64,000 nt of DNA from Pontivivens nitratireducens (GTDB lineage Bacteria; Pseudomonadota; Alphaproteobacteria; Rhodobacterales; Rhodobacteraceae), in the NCBI RefSeq assembly GCF_014235845.1, contig NZ_JACJUQ010000001.1, positions 1 through 64,000 of the forward strand, given 5' to 3'. Positions 36,626 to 45,568 of this stretch are shown piece by piece. Below the pieces are notes generated by a model. It saw only the letters and a program-made list of their open reading frames with translations, had not been told where the DNA came from and ran no database searches. The translations under genes and the position numbers were made by a program. Position 1 is the first letter of the stretch; every line of letters begins with the position of its first letter.

Positions 36626-36856
36626 TCACTCCGTCTCGGCGGTTTCGTCGGGGTCGGCCTTGCCCACGCCCTTGAACACATTCTTGAATGGCAACGCCCA
36701 CGCGACGCCAAGGAAGGCGTAGATCAGCAATTCGATCAGGATCGGCAGACGGGGCAAGGCCCCCATGATCGCCCAGGCCACCAGAATGTATAGCGGCAGA
36801 CCGACCAGCAGGAGGAAGATCGACCAGCGCCGACGGGATTTGTAAGACATGCTCAT
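36626..36856 (-). CDS. DUF2842 small membrane protein
   Basis: 76 residues with two hydrophobic helices (about 12-32 and 40-57), the second containing AFLGVAWALPFKNVFKGVG, the DUF2842 signature. Function unknown. Start at 36856 or the ATG two codons later (36850); neither has a strong ribosome-binding site. It precedes cobS by 76 bases. Confidence 0.85.
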   Translation of the reverse strand: MSMSYKSRRRWSIFLLLVGLPLYILVAWAIMGALPRLPILIELLIYAFLGVAWALPFKNVFKGVGKADPDETAETE

Positions 36857-37058
36857 GCCCGCTGAGATAGCGTCGCGGACAGGGTTTGAACAGGGGCCGA
36901 AACGTGACGTGAGGACGCGCCGCCCGGTTGGGGGCGCTTGATGTGGGCGGGGCGTCGAAATATCCCGGTTGCCGGGGTGCGAAAACCTGGCGTCACGCTT
37001 ATGTTCGCCTCAGACCCTTATGGCCCCTATTCCCTTACGATCCCTATGGAGGATTCTC

Positions 37059-38081
37059 ATGGATACCGATCTGCTGAAACGCCTGTGTGAAACCCCCGGC
37101 GTGCCGGGACGTGAAAATCGCGTGCGCGACCTCATCATGGCCGAGATCGAGGGGCTGGTGGACGAAGTTACCGTCGATCCGATGGGCAGCCTGATGGCCA
37201 AGCGGAACGGGCCGGGCAAACGGGTGATGATGCTGTGCCACATGGATGAGATCGGCTTTCTGGTCAGCCATATCAGCGAGGAAGGCTGGATCTACGTCAA
37301 CCCGGTCGGCGGCTTTGACAACCGCAACCTGTTCTCACGCCGGGTTCTGGTCTGCACCAAGGACGGCGACATCAAGGGCGTGATGAATCCGGGCGGCAAG
37401 CCGGTGCACATCGCCTCCCCCGAGGATCGCAAGAAGATCCCCGAAATCTCGGAGTTCTTTGTGGATATCGGCCTAGGCAAGGCCGCTGCCGACAAGGTGC
37501 AGGTCGGTGATTACGTCGTGATGGACGAGCCGTTTCTGGAGATGGGCGACAAGGTCGTGTCCAAGGCGCTGGACAACCGCATCGCCTGCTGGCTAGGCAT
37601 CGAGGCATTGCGCGCTGCCAAGGAAAGCGGCCATGAATGTGAATTGCACGTCGTGTTCACCGTGCAGGAGGAAGTCGGCCTGCGCGGCGCGCGCACCGCA
37701 ACCCATGCGATTCAGCCCGAGATCGGCTTTGGCATCGACACCACGCTGTCATGCGACACGCCCGGCGTTCCGAAACCGCAAGCGGTGACGGAGCAGGGCA
37801 AGGGCTTCGGGATGCACATCAAGGATGGCAGCTTTATCGCCGACATCGCCTTGGTCGAGGAGATCGAGGCGCTGGCCCGCAGCAAGGACATTCCATTCCA
37901 GCGCACCATTCTGGCCGCGGGCGGTCAGGACGGTGCGGCGGCGCAACAGGCCGCATCGGGCGCGCGGGCCGTCGGCATCGTCGTGGGAACCCGCTATATC
38001 CACACGGTCACGGAAATGATCGACAAGGGCGACCTGATCGCGGCACGTGACATCCTCGCCGCCTGGGTTGCGGCGAACTGA
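37059..38081 (+). CDS. M42 family aminopeptidase/endoglucanase-type metallopeptidase
   Basis: 340-residue cytosolic two-metal peptidase of the FrvX/PepA-like M42 family. Metal-binding and catalytic segments: MLCHMDEIGFLV (His/Asp, about 64), SKALDNRIACWLG (Asp), FTVQEEVGLRGA (Glu-Glu), GIDTTLSCD (Asp) and HTVTEMIDKGD (His). GGAGG lies seven bases before the ATG at 37059. The next gene begins three bases after its stop, so the two are probably co-transcribed. M42 enzymes release N-terminal residues from peptides; the natural substrate is unknown. Confidence 0.92.
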   Translation: MDTDLLKRLCETPGVPGRENRVRDLIMAEIEGLVDEVTVDPMGSLMAKRNGPGKRVMMLCHMDEIGFLVSHISEEGWIYVNPVGGFDNRNLFSRRVLVCTKDGDIKGVMNPGGKPVHIASPEDRKKIPEISEFFVDIGLGKAAADKVQVGDYVVMDEPFLEMGDKVVSKALDNRIACWLGIEALRAAKESGHECELHVVFTVQEEVGLRGARTATHAIQPEIGFGIDTTLSCDTPGVPKPQAVTEQGKGFGMHIKDGSFIADIALVEEIEALARSKDIPFQRTILAAGGQDGAAAQQAASGARAVGIVVGTRYIHTVTEMIDKGDLIAARDILAAWVAAN

Positions 38082-38083
38082 TC

Positions 38084-39364
38084 TTGCAGATCCGGCAACG
38101 TCCCTCGCCGAACCATGGCGATCGGCGGGGGCATGTTCCCTCGCTGATCGTCATACATTACACGGCGATGGACAGTGCGGAGGACGCGATTTGCCGCTTG
38201 TGCGCGACTGAACATCAGGTCTCCGCCCATTATGTGATCGGGCGGGAAGGCGATGTATCGCAGCTGGTCGCGGAGGATCGCCGCGCCTGGCACGCCGGCG
38301 CCGGGCGGTGGGGGCGGATCACCGATGTGAATTCCCACTCCATCGGCATAGAGCTGGACAACGACGGCACCTCACCCTTTCCCGATGCTCAGATGCGCGC
38401 ACTGGATGACTTGTTGCGCGGCATTCGGGCGCGCTGGAACATCTCAAAGGAAAATGTGATCGGGCATTCCGATCTGGCACCGGGCCGCAAGAGCGATCCG
38501 GGGCCGCTGTTCGACTGGGGCAGGCTGGCCCGGCAGGGCCATGCCCTGTGGGTGCCGGAGGGGGAGGCGCAGGTCGCTGATTTTCGCAGCGCCGCACGGG
38601 ATGCAGGCTGGACTGCGGACGCTTCCGATGCGGTCCTGCTGGACGCCATCCGCCTGCGCCACCGCCCCGAGGCACGCGGGCTGCCGCTGGATGCGCGGGA
38701 CATGTTCATCCTGCGCTGGCTGGGCGATGCCACAGCACGGCGCGGGCCGGAGGATATTCTCCACACCTATGAACGGCAGGCACGCCACTTCGACGCGAAA
38801 CGGTCGCGTGGTGGGATGGAGGATGGATGGCTCACCAAATTCGCGGGTTTGCTGCCTGACGGCCCGATCCTCGATTTGGGATGCGGCGCAGGCGCGCCGA
38901 TCGCGGAATGGTTCGTGGCGCGGGGCCGTGGCGTGACAGGAGTGGACGGAGCCGCCGCCATGCTGGCCCTCGCGGCACAGCGGATGCCGGAACAGGACTG
39001 GATTCAGGCGGACATGCGCGGGCTGGCGCTGAACCGACAGTTTGCGGGGCTGATCGCGTGGAACAGCTTCTTTCATCTGACGCCGCAGGATCAGGCGGCG
39101 ATGTTCCCGATCTTCGCGGCGCATCTCTTGCCGGGCGGACCGTTGATGTTCACATGCGGCCCCGCCGCCGGTGAGACATGGGGGCAGGTGGGCGGTGAAG
39201 ATGTCTATCACGCCAGCCTGTCGCCCGACGCCTATCGCGATCTGCTGGATCGCCACGGTTTCGAGGTGGTGGACTTCGTGGTCGAGGATCCCGACTGCGC
39301 CAGGCACAGCGTCTGCCTGGCGCGCAAATGTCAGGATTCGTCGCGGGCCACCAGCATGGTCTGA
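38084..39364 (+). CDS. Fusion: AmpD-type N-acetylmuramoyl-L-alanine amidase plus SAM methyltransferase
   Basis: 426 residues in one frame. Residues about 1-215 are an amidase_2 domain with PG-binding tail: zinc ligands H25 (VIHYTAM), H129 (IGHSD) and D138 (KSDPG), plus E90 (IGIELDN). Residues about 225-415 are a class I methyltransferase with ILDLGCGAGAPIAEW (262-276), GVDGAAAML and WNSFFHL. Each half matches proteins that normally stand alone. No stop, frameshift or internal start with ribosome-binding site separates them. There is no signal peptide, so it would act on cytosolic anhydro-muropeptides. The start is a TTG three bases after the peptidase stop, fitting the amidase N-terminus. Confidence 0.85.
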   Translation: MQIRQRPSPNHGDRRGHVPSLIVIHYTAMDSAEDAICRLCATEHQVSAHYVIGREGDVSQLVAEDRRAWHAGAGRWGRITDVNSHSIGIELDNDGTSPFPDAQMRALDDLLRGIRARWNISKENVIGHSDLAPGRKSDPGPLFDWGRLARQGHALWVPEGEAQVADFRSAARDAGWTADASDAVLLDAIRLRHRPEARGLPLDARDMFILRWLGDATARRGPEDILHTYERQARHFDAKRSRGGMEDGWLTKFAGLLPDGPILDLGCGAGAPIAEWFVARGRGVTGVDGAAAMLALAAQRMPEQDWIQADMRGLALNRQFAGLIAWNSFFHLTPQDQAAMFPIFAAHLLPGGPLMFTCGPAAGETWGQVGGEDVYHASLSPDAYRDLLDRHGFEVVDFVVEDPDCARHSVCLARKCQDSSRATSMV

Positions 39365-39813
39365 AGGATATCGGCCATGTTCTTGGTCTGCTGCGCGTGG
39401 GCCGTACCGCCGACGCCCAGACGCCGGCCGCGCTGCCACCACAGCCCTGGCACCCAGTGTCGCGGCCGGGCGTCGCGCAGCAACAGGACAAAACCGTTCG
39501 AGGGCTTCAGCGCGAACAGCCCCCGGTCGATCCTCACGATCTCCTCCAACGATGTCAGCACGGTACCTTCCTCGTCGATCAGAGCGTCCTGCGTCAGGTG
39601 AATGGATTTGTGCCCCGCCCGCGCCAGCCGTCGGGACTGCCACAATGCCACGCCGCCAAGGCCGATCAGCAACAGCAACGACAGCGGTGACGAAGGGGGG
39701 GACAGGATCGCGACGCTCAACAGCGCGGCCCCCAGTCCTGCCGTGACGATGACCCCCGCCCAGCGGCGTAGCGGCGATACCTCGATACTGTGGATGATTT
39801 CGGACTGGTTCAT
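39331..39813 (-). CDS. Conserved membrane protein of unknown function
   Basis: 160 residues with a tight pair of hydrophobic helices (about 19-58) and a C-terminal soluble, basic part with SLEEIVRIDRGLFALKPSNGF and PGLWWQRGRRLGVGG, a pattern I recall in Rhodobacteraceae hypothetical proteins and resembling PH-like (bPH) domains. AGGAGG six bases before the ATG. Its 3' end overlaps the amidase-methyltransferase gene by 34 bases, tail-to-tail. Confidence 0.75.
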   Translation of the reverse strand: MNQSEIIHSIEVSPLRRWAGVIVTAGLGAALLSVAILSPPSSPLSLLLLIGLGGVALWQSRRLARAGHKSIHLTQDALIDEEGTVLTSLEEIVRIDRGLFALKPSNGFVLLLRDARPRHWVPGLWWQRGRRLGVGGTAHAQQTKNMADILQTMLVARDES

Positions 39814-40198
39814 CGGTGCCTCCTGCTGCGCGGCAGGGTTACGGCCTGCGGCGGGCGCCGTCACCTGTTTTCGGTACGGAGGGCGATTTCGGCATCCGTC
39901 GCAGGTGATTGGCGTGACGCATGCCTCCATTCGTCGGATCGAACTGCCCTCCACGACCATTCGCCACGCAGGTGCGGGACATATGTCAATAGGCATGATG
40001 TCCGGCTTTGCCCTGATTTGTTGGACCCGAGGGCGATCCGGCCTTGCGATGGGCAAAACCGCCTGAAATCAAATACATTTTTTCAAAGTGAGATAACATT
40101 CCGCAGAATGGAAAACGCAATTTATCACGGAGCCTTTACCGGATTTGCGTGTTGTACGAGCACCAACGAGGCAACTTTTTCATTATTGGAGTACAAGC
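39814..40198. other. 385-base intergenic region upstream of the PRC-barrel gene
   Basis: No gene seen. It contains a TCACCTG/CAGGTGA inverted pair (about 39861 and 39904). The last 140 bases are markedly AT-richer, with runs of T and A around 40070-40090 and 40170-40185, likely the promoter region of the PRC-barrel gene. Open frames here on both strands lack ribosome-binding sites and family sequence. Confidence 0.5.
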
Positions 40199-41662
40199 AT
40201 GAAACATTTCGGACTCGCTACATTGCTGCTGGCCGGCACGGCCATTACCCCTGCGTCGGCACAGGATCTGAACGAGAACTGTTCAGAACTGTACGACATG
40301 TTCGAGCAGGCGGGTAACGACCTGTCCGACGATTTCGCAGATGCTGGCGAGGTTGCGCTGCTCAACGATGATGCACAATGCGTTGTCTATATCGAGCGTG
40401 TGGCGATTGCAGGCTCCATCACCGCAACCGACAGCGATGTCGAAACCGCACGTGAATCCTTCTCCGACAGTGAGACGATCACTCAGGAAGTCGAAATCAC
40501 CACACAGGCGATCGTCGAGGGTGATGTGCTGGTTCGCGTTCCCCAGCCGGAGGTTGCCGTCGATCAGTCCGGCGCGGATATTTCCGTGAACGACACGCCG
40601 ACCAGCGTGACTGTCGATCAGCAGGCCGCCGACATTCTGGTTCGTCAGTCAGCGCCCCGGATCTCCGTCGCGATGCCGACGCCCACCATCACGATTGAGC
40701 AGGAAGCGCCTGAAATCATCGTCACGATGCCGCGTCCCGGCGTGAACATCTACGATGCGGAGCCGACTGTCGAAGTCATCATGGCAGAGCCCACCATCCG
40801 CGTGACCCAGCAGGAGCCGCAGCTTGACGTCAACGTCCAGGCTCGCTTTGCCGAGGAAGGCGAAGAGATCGATCCCGATGCCGACTACATCCAGTCGCGC
40901 ACCGAGATGATCGACAGCGAAGGCAATACCGTCGATACCGATGTGGTTGAGAACTTCGAACTGACTCAGGCTGAATCCACGGTACGTCTGACGCAGGGTG
41001 AGACGGATTCCGAGCAGGTTACCTACAACACTGCTGAGCCGGTCGTCCGCTTCGAATCTGCCGAACCGATCGTCGAATTCCAGATGGATGGCGAGCCGAC
41101 CATCGACTACCAGCAGTTGGGCGAGGCACGCGTTACCTTCCGTGAATTCAACGATGGTGAGGAAGCTGACGAAGCCCTCTCCGCCGATCTGGATATGGAC
41201 GTCACGCCGGACACGGATCTGCCCGCCGAAACCGGTCTTGTGACCGAAGGCGAAGCGGACCTTGATATGGACTCCGAGGCAAACGCGCTGGACGAGGAAA
41301 GCAGCCGTATGCTGGGCCGCACCGACGCATCGCAGCCGACGAACAGCGACATGTTCGAAGTGGTTGTTGACGATCTGTACGGTATGTCCGTCGAAAACCT
41401 CGAAGGTGAAGATCTGGGCGAATTCTCCCGCGTTGTCGCCAACAATGGCCGTATGTATGCGATCATCGAGCATGGCGGTTTCCTGGGACTGGGTGAGTCC
41501 GAAGTCGCACTTCCGCTGGATCGTATGATGCTCGGCGATGATCGCCTGATCCTTCAGGGCCTCACCGAAGACGAACTGGAAGCACTGCCGGAATATGACT
41601 CCAATCTCGACCTCGAAGTCGAAACCGGAACCCGCGTGCAGATCATGCAAAATCGCGGCTAA
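40199..41662 (+). CDS. Secreted repeat protein with C-terminal PRC-barrel domain
   Basis: 487 residues with a clean Sec signal peptide (cleavage after ITPASA). Two cysteines near the N-terminus of the mature chain (ENCSELY, DAQCVVY) could form a disulfide. Residues about 105-330 are a beta-repeat region of short units like (A/E)P-x-(I/V)-x-(I/V), for example AEPTVEVIMAEPTIRVTQQEPQ cut into shorter blocks, very acidic. Residues about 385-470 are a PRC-barrel (MFEVVVDDLYGMSVENLEGEDLG split over the first strands). TTGGAG lies ahead of the ATG; a strong terminator follows, so it is monocistronic. Probable periplasmic or surface stress protein; exact role unknown. Confidence 0.85.
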   Translation: MKHFGLATLLLAGTAITPASAQDLNENCSELYDMFEQAGNDLSDDFADAGEVALLNDDAQCVVYIERVAIAGSITATDSDVETARESFSDSETITQEVEITTQAIVEGDVLVRVPQPEVAVDQSGADISVNDTPTSVTVDQQAADILVRQSAPRISVAMPTPTITIEQEAPEIIVTMPRPGVNIYDAEPTVEVIMAEPTIRVTQQEPQLDVNVQARFAEEGEEIDPDADYIQSRTEMIDSEGNTVDTDVVENFELTQAESTVRLTQGETDSEQVTYNTAEPVVRFESAEPIVEFQMDGEPTIDYQQLGEARVTFREFNDGEEADEALSADLDMDVTPDTDLPAETGLVTEGEADLDMDSEANALDEESSRMLGRTDASQPTNSDMFEVVVDDLYGMSVENLEGEDLGEFSRVVANNGRMYAIIEHGGFLGLGESEVALPLDRMMLGDDRLILQGLTEDELEALPEYDSNLDLEVETGTRVQIMQNRG

Positions 41663-41681
41663 GCCACAGCGATAGATACCG

Positions 41682-41709
41682 AAAGGGGCCGGACGACCGG
41701 CCCCTTTTT
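41682..41709 (+). terminator. Rho-independent terminator after the PRC-barrel gene
   Basis: AAAGGGGCCGG, loop ACGA, CCGGCCCCTTTTT: a perfect eleven-base-pair hairpin running into a T run, 20 bases after the stop. Confidence 0.93.
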
Positions 41710-41897
41710 CGTGCGCGCACTATACGAAACTTGAGCTGCGTTCCGCGAAATCTTGGCACCATTTACAATTCTCGGGATCTGTCCGCTTATCAGGCTGTCG
41801 CCCAGTCGCCGTGCATATGCGCGCCGAACGAAAACGACCAAAGTGCGGCGGTTCATCCGGCGTCGTGCATTCCGGGGAATGAAACGGGGAAACGCCC

Positions 41898-42242
41898 ATG
41901 CTGGCAGTTATTTTCGAGGTCGAGCCCAAGGCCGACCAGCGTCAGGCCTATCTGGATCACGCGGCAGGGATGCGCGATCTGTTCGAAGGGTTGGAGGGCT
42001 TCATCTCCGTGGAGCGGTTCGAGAGCCTGACCACACCCGGAAAGCTGCTGTCGCTGAGTTTCTGGGAGGACGAGGCGGCGCTGGATCGTTGGCGTAACGT
42101 TCAGCGGCACCGAACTGCGCAGAAGGCCGGGCGGAATGAGTATTTTGCTGATTATCGCCTGCGCATCGCCGGGGTGATCCGCGATTATGGTATGAACGAG
42201 CGTGCACAGGCCCCGGCCGACAGTCGCGCGATACACGACTGA
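41898..42242 (+). CDS. Antibiotic biosynthesis monooxygenase (ABM) domain protein
   Basis: 114-residue dimeric alpha/beta ferredoxin-like protein. Typical ABM segments: MLAVIFEVEPKADQRQAYLDH, GFISVERFESL, KLLSLSFWEDEAALDRWRN and an ending YRLRIAGVIRDYG. Members include small-molecule monooxygenases and haem-degrading proteins; the haem-degrader asparagine-tryptophan pattern is not obvious, so the function stays open. GGGGA precedes the ATG. It stands alone between a terminator and a convergent GST. Confidence 0.85.
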   Translation: MLAVIFEVEPKADQRQAYLDHAAGMRDLFEGLEGFISVERFESLTTPGKLLSLSFWEDEAALDRWRNVQRHRTAQKAGRNEYFADYRLRIAGVIRDYGMNERAQAPADSRAIHD

Positions 42243-42287
42243 GGCCGGGACGAGTGAGGCCGAGGCAACTGAGTCTTGTGCGCCGGA

Positions 42288-43124
42288 TCAGTCGAAATCG
42301 GCGGCGGAATGACGTTCCGGAACCTGCTTGTCCTCATCCCCCCAGGTGCGGTTCACCCGCACACCGCGCTTGACGGCGGGACGCTCCGCGATTTGTTCCG
42401 CCCAGCGGGTCACGTGCGTGTATTCGTGAACCGACAGGAACTTCGCTGCGTCATAGAGCTTGCCCAGCACCAATGCGCCGTACCATGCCCAGATTGCCAT
42501 GTCGGCGATGGTATATTCGTCGCCCGCGATGAACGGACGCTCGGCCAACTGTCGGTCGAGCACGTCGAGCTGGCGTTTCACCTCCATCGTGAACCGGTTG
42601 ATCGGATATTCGAATTTCTCGGGCGCGTAGGCGTAGAAGTGCCCGAAGCCGCCGCCCAGATAGGGCGCGGAGCCCATTTGCCAGAACAGCCAGTTCATGG
42701 TTTCCGCCCGCGCTGCTGGCTCTTTGGGCAGGAAGGCATCGAACTTGTCCGCCAGGTACAGCAGGATCGAGCCGGATTCAAAGACCCGCACCGGGGTGTC
42801 GCCGGATCGGTCCACAAGGGCCGGGATCTTGGAGTTCGGGTTGGCCCAGACAAAGCCGGAGCCGAACTGGTCGCCCTCACCGATATTGATCGGCCAGGCA
42901 TCGTATTCGGCACCTGCGTGGCCCTTTTCCAGCAGTTCCTCCAGCATCACCGTGACCTTGACGCCGTTGGGCGTGGCCAGGGAATGCAGTTGAAGCGGAT
43001 GCTCCCCTATGGGCAGATCCTTGTCATGGGTCGGGCCCGCGATGGGCCGATTGATGTTGGCGAATTTTCCGCCGCTTTCCGTGTCCCATGTCCAGACTTC
43101 GGGCGGGGTGTAGGTGTCGGTCAT
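42288..43124 (-). CDS. yghU: Glutathione-dependent disulfide-bond oxidoreductase (YghU type)
   Basis: 278-residue Nu-class GST relative that reduces small disulfides with two bound glutathiones and lacks the active-site cysteine. Features: extension with WTWDTESGGKFANINRP, the ATPNGVKVTVMLEELLE thioredoxin-fold start with the conserved Thr-Pro-Asn, NPNSKIPALVD, and the C-terminal helical domain ending NRTWG. GAGGAG precedes the ATG. Monocistronic by layout. Confidence 0.94.
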   Translation of the reverse strand: MTDTYTPPEVWTWDTESGGKFANINRPIAGPTHDKDLPIGEHPLQLHSLATPNGVKVTVMLEELLEKGHAGAEYDAWPINIGEGDQFGSGFVWANPNSKIPALVDRSGDTPVRVFESGSILLYLADKFDAFLPKEPAARAETMNWLFWQMGSAPYLGGGFGHFYAYAPEKFEYPINRFTMEVKRQLDVLDRQLAERPFIAGDEYTIADMAIWAWYGALVLGKLYDAAKFLSVHEYTHVTRWAEQIAERPAVKRGVRVNRTWGDEDKQVPERHSAADFD

Positions 43125-43208
43125 CGGTCGCTCCTCGATTGGGGTGTGGTGTCATGTGTGTGCGCGGCGCGGCAGATCAACCGAATATGGCGTGACACAT
43201 TCGGTGTA

Positions 43209-43889
43209 CTAGGTTTGCGTGTCCAGCCAATCAGGCAGCAGACCGATATCCGCGATAACCGCATCGGCGGCGGACAGCGCCGCCGCGTTTGCCACACCCG
43301 TCAACACACCCAGGGTCCGCATTCCAGCGGCCCGTCCGGCATTGATGTCGTGTGGGCTGTCCCCCACCATCATGCACGACTGCGCCGGCATGTTCATCAG
43401 CCGCGCGCAGGCCAGCAAGGGCGCCGCGTCCGGTTTCATGCCGTGGCCGCTGTCATAGCCGACAATGGCGTCGAAGTAATGGGCCAGATCGAGGGCGGCG
43501 AGTTGTTCATCCGCCGCAGCAGCGGAATCGTTCGTCATGATCGCCATGGGAATGTTGCGGGTCTTCAGCGCTTCCAGCACGACCAGAAGATCGGTGGCGG
43601 GCACCGGCGTGACGGGACGCTCGATCATGTGAGCGATCAGGTCCGCGCGGTGCCATTCGGGCAGCAACGGCAGCATCAGATCGGCGGATTGATCCGGCGT
43701 GCCGGCAATCACCGGGCTGTCGGGGGCATAGGTGCCGGTGTCCAGATCGAACCCCACCGCATCCGACAGGGCGCGTGCGTGAACATCATCCCGCCCCAGG
43801 TCGCGCATCAAATCGACGCACCACGGTGCCCAGGTCTGGGTGAAGCCGAACAGCGTGCCGTCCTTGTCGAAGATGATGGCTTGCGGCAT
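43209..43889 (-). CDS. HAD family hydrolase (phosphoglycolate phosphatase-like)
   Basis: 226-residue HAD hydrolase subfamily IA. Motif I IIFDKDGTL (Asp nucleophile D8 and D10), motif II AIMTNDS, motif III lysine in GHGMKPDAAP, and motif IV MMVGDSPHDINAG. The helical cap lies between motifs I and II. Substrate not predictable; Gph-type phosphatases act on 2-phosphoglycolate or other small phosphate esters. The ATG at 43889 is where family sequence begins. Divergent from the thioesterase gene. Confidence 0.88.
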   Translation of the reverse strand: MPQAIIFDKDGTLFGFTQTWAPWCVDLMRDLGRDDVHARALSDAVGFDLDTGTYAPDSPVIAGTPDQSADLMLPLLPEWHRADLIAHMIERPVTPVPATDLLVVLEALKTRNIPMAIMTNDSAAAADEQLAALDLAHYFDAIVGYDSGHGMKPDAAPLLACARLMNMPAQSCMMVGDSPHDINAGRAAGMRTLGVLTGVANAAALSAADAVIADIGLLPDWLDTQT

Positions 43890-43931
43890 GGATGGTCCTG
43901 ACGAAATGAATTGAGCGAGCCGGATGTAGCA

Positions 43932-44378
43932 ATGACCAAGGCGGCCCCCCTGACCCGTGACGCTTACCGCGTCTTTCAGCGTCTGCCAACGCGCTGGCGC
44001 GACAACGATGCCTATGGGCACATGAACAATGCCGTCTTCTATGAATATGTCGATACGGCCGTGAACGCCTGGATCATCCGCAGCGAAACGCTGATCGTGC
44101 CGCACGGGCCGGTAATCGGGCTGGTGGTCGCGTCGGAATGCCGGTTTCATGCGGCCCTGGGCTTTCCCGATCCGGTCGATGCGGGGTTGCGCGTGGCGCG
44201 GATCGGGCGCAGTTCGGTCCGATATGAGGTTGGTCTGTTTCGGGGCGATGCCACCGATGCGGCCGCCGAGGCAGGGTTCACCCACGTCTACGTTGATGCG
44301 CAGACGCGCCGCCCGGTGCCGCTGCCGAAGGATTTCACCACGGCCCTGCAAACGCTGGAATGCGCCGCCCCGAAGTGA
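43932..44378 (+). CDS. Acyl-CoA thioesterase (4HBT/YbgC-type hot-dog fold)
   Basis: 148 residues. The catalytic-site signature is WRDNDAYGHMNNAVFYEYVD (about residues 22-41), with the aspartate and histidine of the 4-hydroxybenzoyl-CoA thioesterase family. Such enzymes hydrolyse short acyl-CoA thioesters. ATG at 43932 is used; a TTG seven codons earlier is possible. Weak ribosome-binding site. The DUF2235 gene follows closely. Confidence 0.88.
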   Translation: MTKAAPLTRDAYRVFQRLPTRWRDNDAYGHMNNAVFYEYVDTAVNAWIIRSETLIVPHGPVIGLVVASECRFHAALGFPDPVDAGLRVARIGRSSVRYEVGLFRGDATDAAAEAGFTHVYVDAQTRRPVPLPKDFTTALQTLECAAPK

Positions 44379-44437
44379 GCGAAGCGCCGCTTGCATCCGG
44401 GGCAAGGCCGGGGTCCCTTGCCCGAAGATCAGACAGA

Positions 44438-45568
44438 ATGTCAGCCACGATGCCAGACGAAATTCCAGACAAACTGCCAGCCAAAATGCCGGAGCGTCCG
44501 TCCCGAACGCACATCTTCATTATCGACGGCACGTTTTCGCGGCTGATCGAAGGGCATGAGACGAATGCAGGGCAAACCTACCGTTTGCTCGAAGAAGTGG
44601 GGCAGACGGTCGCGCAGTCCGTCGGTTATCACCCCGGCGTGCAGGGGCAGGGGTGGAGCAAATGGCTGGCCGCCGCCGCCGGGCTGGGGATCAACGAAGC
44701 GATAGCTGAGGGGTACGCCACCCTTGCCTCACGCTATCGTCTGGGCGACCGGATCGTGTTGATGGGCTATTCGCGGGGGGCCTATGCGGTGCGCAGCCTT
44801 GCGGGGTGGATCGGTCAGGTCGGTCTGCTCAAGGCGCAACACGCGATGCAGCGGCGGGTGCAACGCTCGTTCCGTTATTACGAATCCTCCCGGCGCAGCG
44901 TGTCGGCCAAACGCTTTTCCGAGCGGTACTGCCACCGCGATGTCTGCATCGAGATGGTGGGCGTCTGGGACACCGTGTCGGCGCTGGGGCTGCCCTATCC
45001 GCTGCTCAACAGGCTGGCGCCGATGGTCACGGATTTCCATGACGACCGGATCGGTGACGGGGTGCGCCATGCGTATCACGCGCTGGCCATAGATGAGACC
45101 CGCGCCGCCTATGATCCCATCCTGTGGCAGCCTCGGGCCGATTGGCCCGGCAACATGCAGCAGATATGGTTCGCGGGCAATCACGGCGATGTCGGCGGCC
45201 ATGTCTGGCGCAGCCCCCCTGCGCGACCGCTGGCCAATATCTCGCTGATCTGGATGCTGGAACGGCTGGAGAGGTGTCATGTCGAGTTGCCGGAGGGCTG
45301 GCGCGACCGTTTCCCGACCGATCCGCTGGCCCCGTCCGGCGGGAACTGGCGCGGATCGGCCAAGCTGTTTCTCTTTCGTATCAAGCGGCTGGTTCAGCCC
45401 GGCGCGTCGCAGCAGGTGCACCCCAGCGTGGGTGCTCGCATCCGCGGTTTGCGCGGCTATCGCCCCAGTGCGGAAATTGCCGTGGCGCACGCGCTGTCGG
45501 TTCCCTTGGAACAGGAAGACACTTCGCACGTTGTGCCAGACACCAATCAGGAGTTTACGCATGATTAA
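44438..45568 (+). CDS. DUF2235 alpha/beta-hydrolase (Tle1-like phospholipase family)
   Basis: 376 residues from the ATG at 44438; another ATG at 44360 lies inside the thioesterase gene. DUF2235 proteins share the fold of type VI secretion phospholipase effectors. Seen: THIFIIDGTFSRL strand, nucleophile motif GYSRGAYAVRSLAG (G-x-S-x-G), an aspartate in VGVWDTVSALG and the WFAGNHGDVGGH histidine, together a Ser-Asp-His triad. No signal peptide and no T6SS genes nearby, so a cytosolic hydrolase is more likely than an effector. It overlaps the OsmC gene by eight bases. Confidence 0.82.
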   Translation: MSATMPDEIPDKLPAKMPERPSRTHIFIIDGTFSRLIEGHETNAGQTYRLLEEVGQTVAQSVGYHPGVQGQGWSKWLAAAAGLGINEAIAEGYATLASRYRLGDRIVLMGYSRGAYAVRSLAGWIGQVGLLKAQHAMQRRVQRSFRYYESSRRSVSAKRFSERYCHRDVCIEMVGVWDTVSALGLPYPLLNRLAPMVTDFHDDRIGDGVRHAYHALAIDETRAAYDPILWQPRADWPGNMQQIWFAGNHGDVGGHVWRSPPARPLANISLIWMLERLERCHVELPEGWRDRFPTDPLAPSGGNWRGSAKLFLFRIKRLVQPGASQQVHPSVGARIRGLRGYRPSAEIAVAHALSVPLEQEDTSHVVPDTNQEFTHD

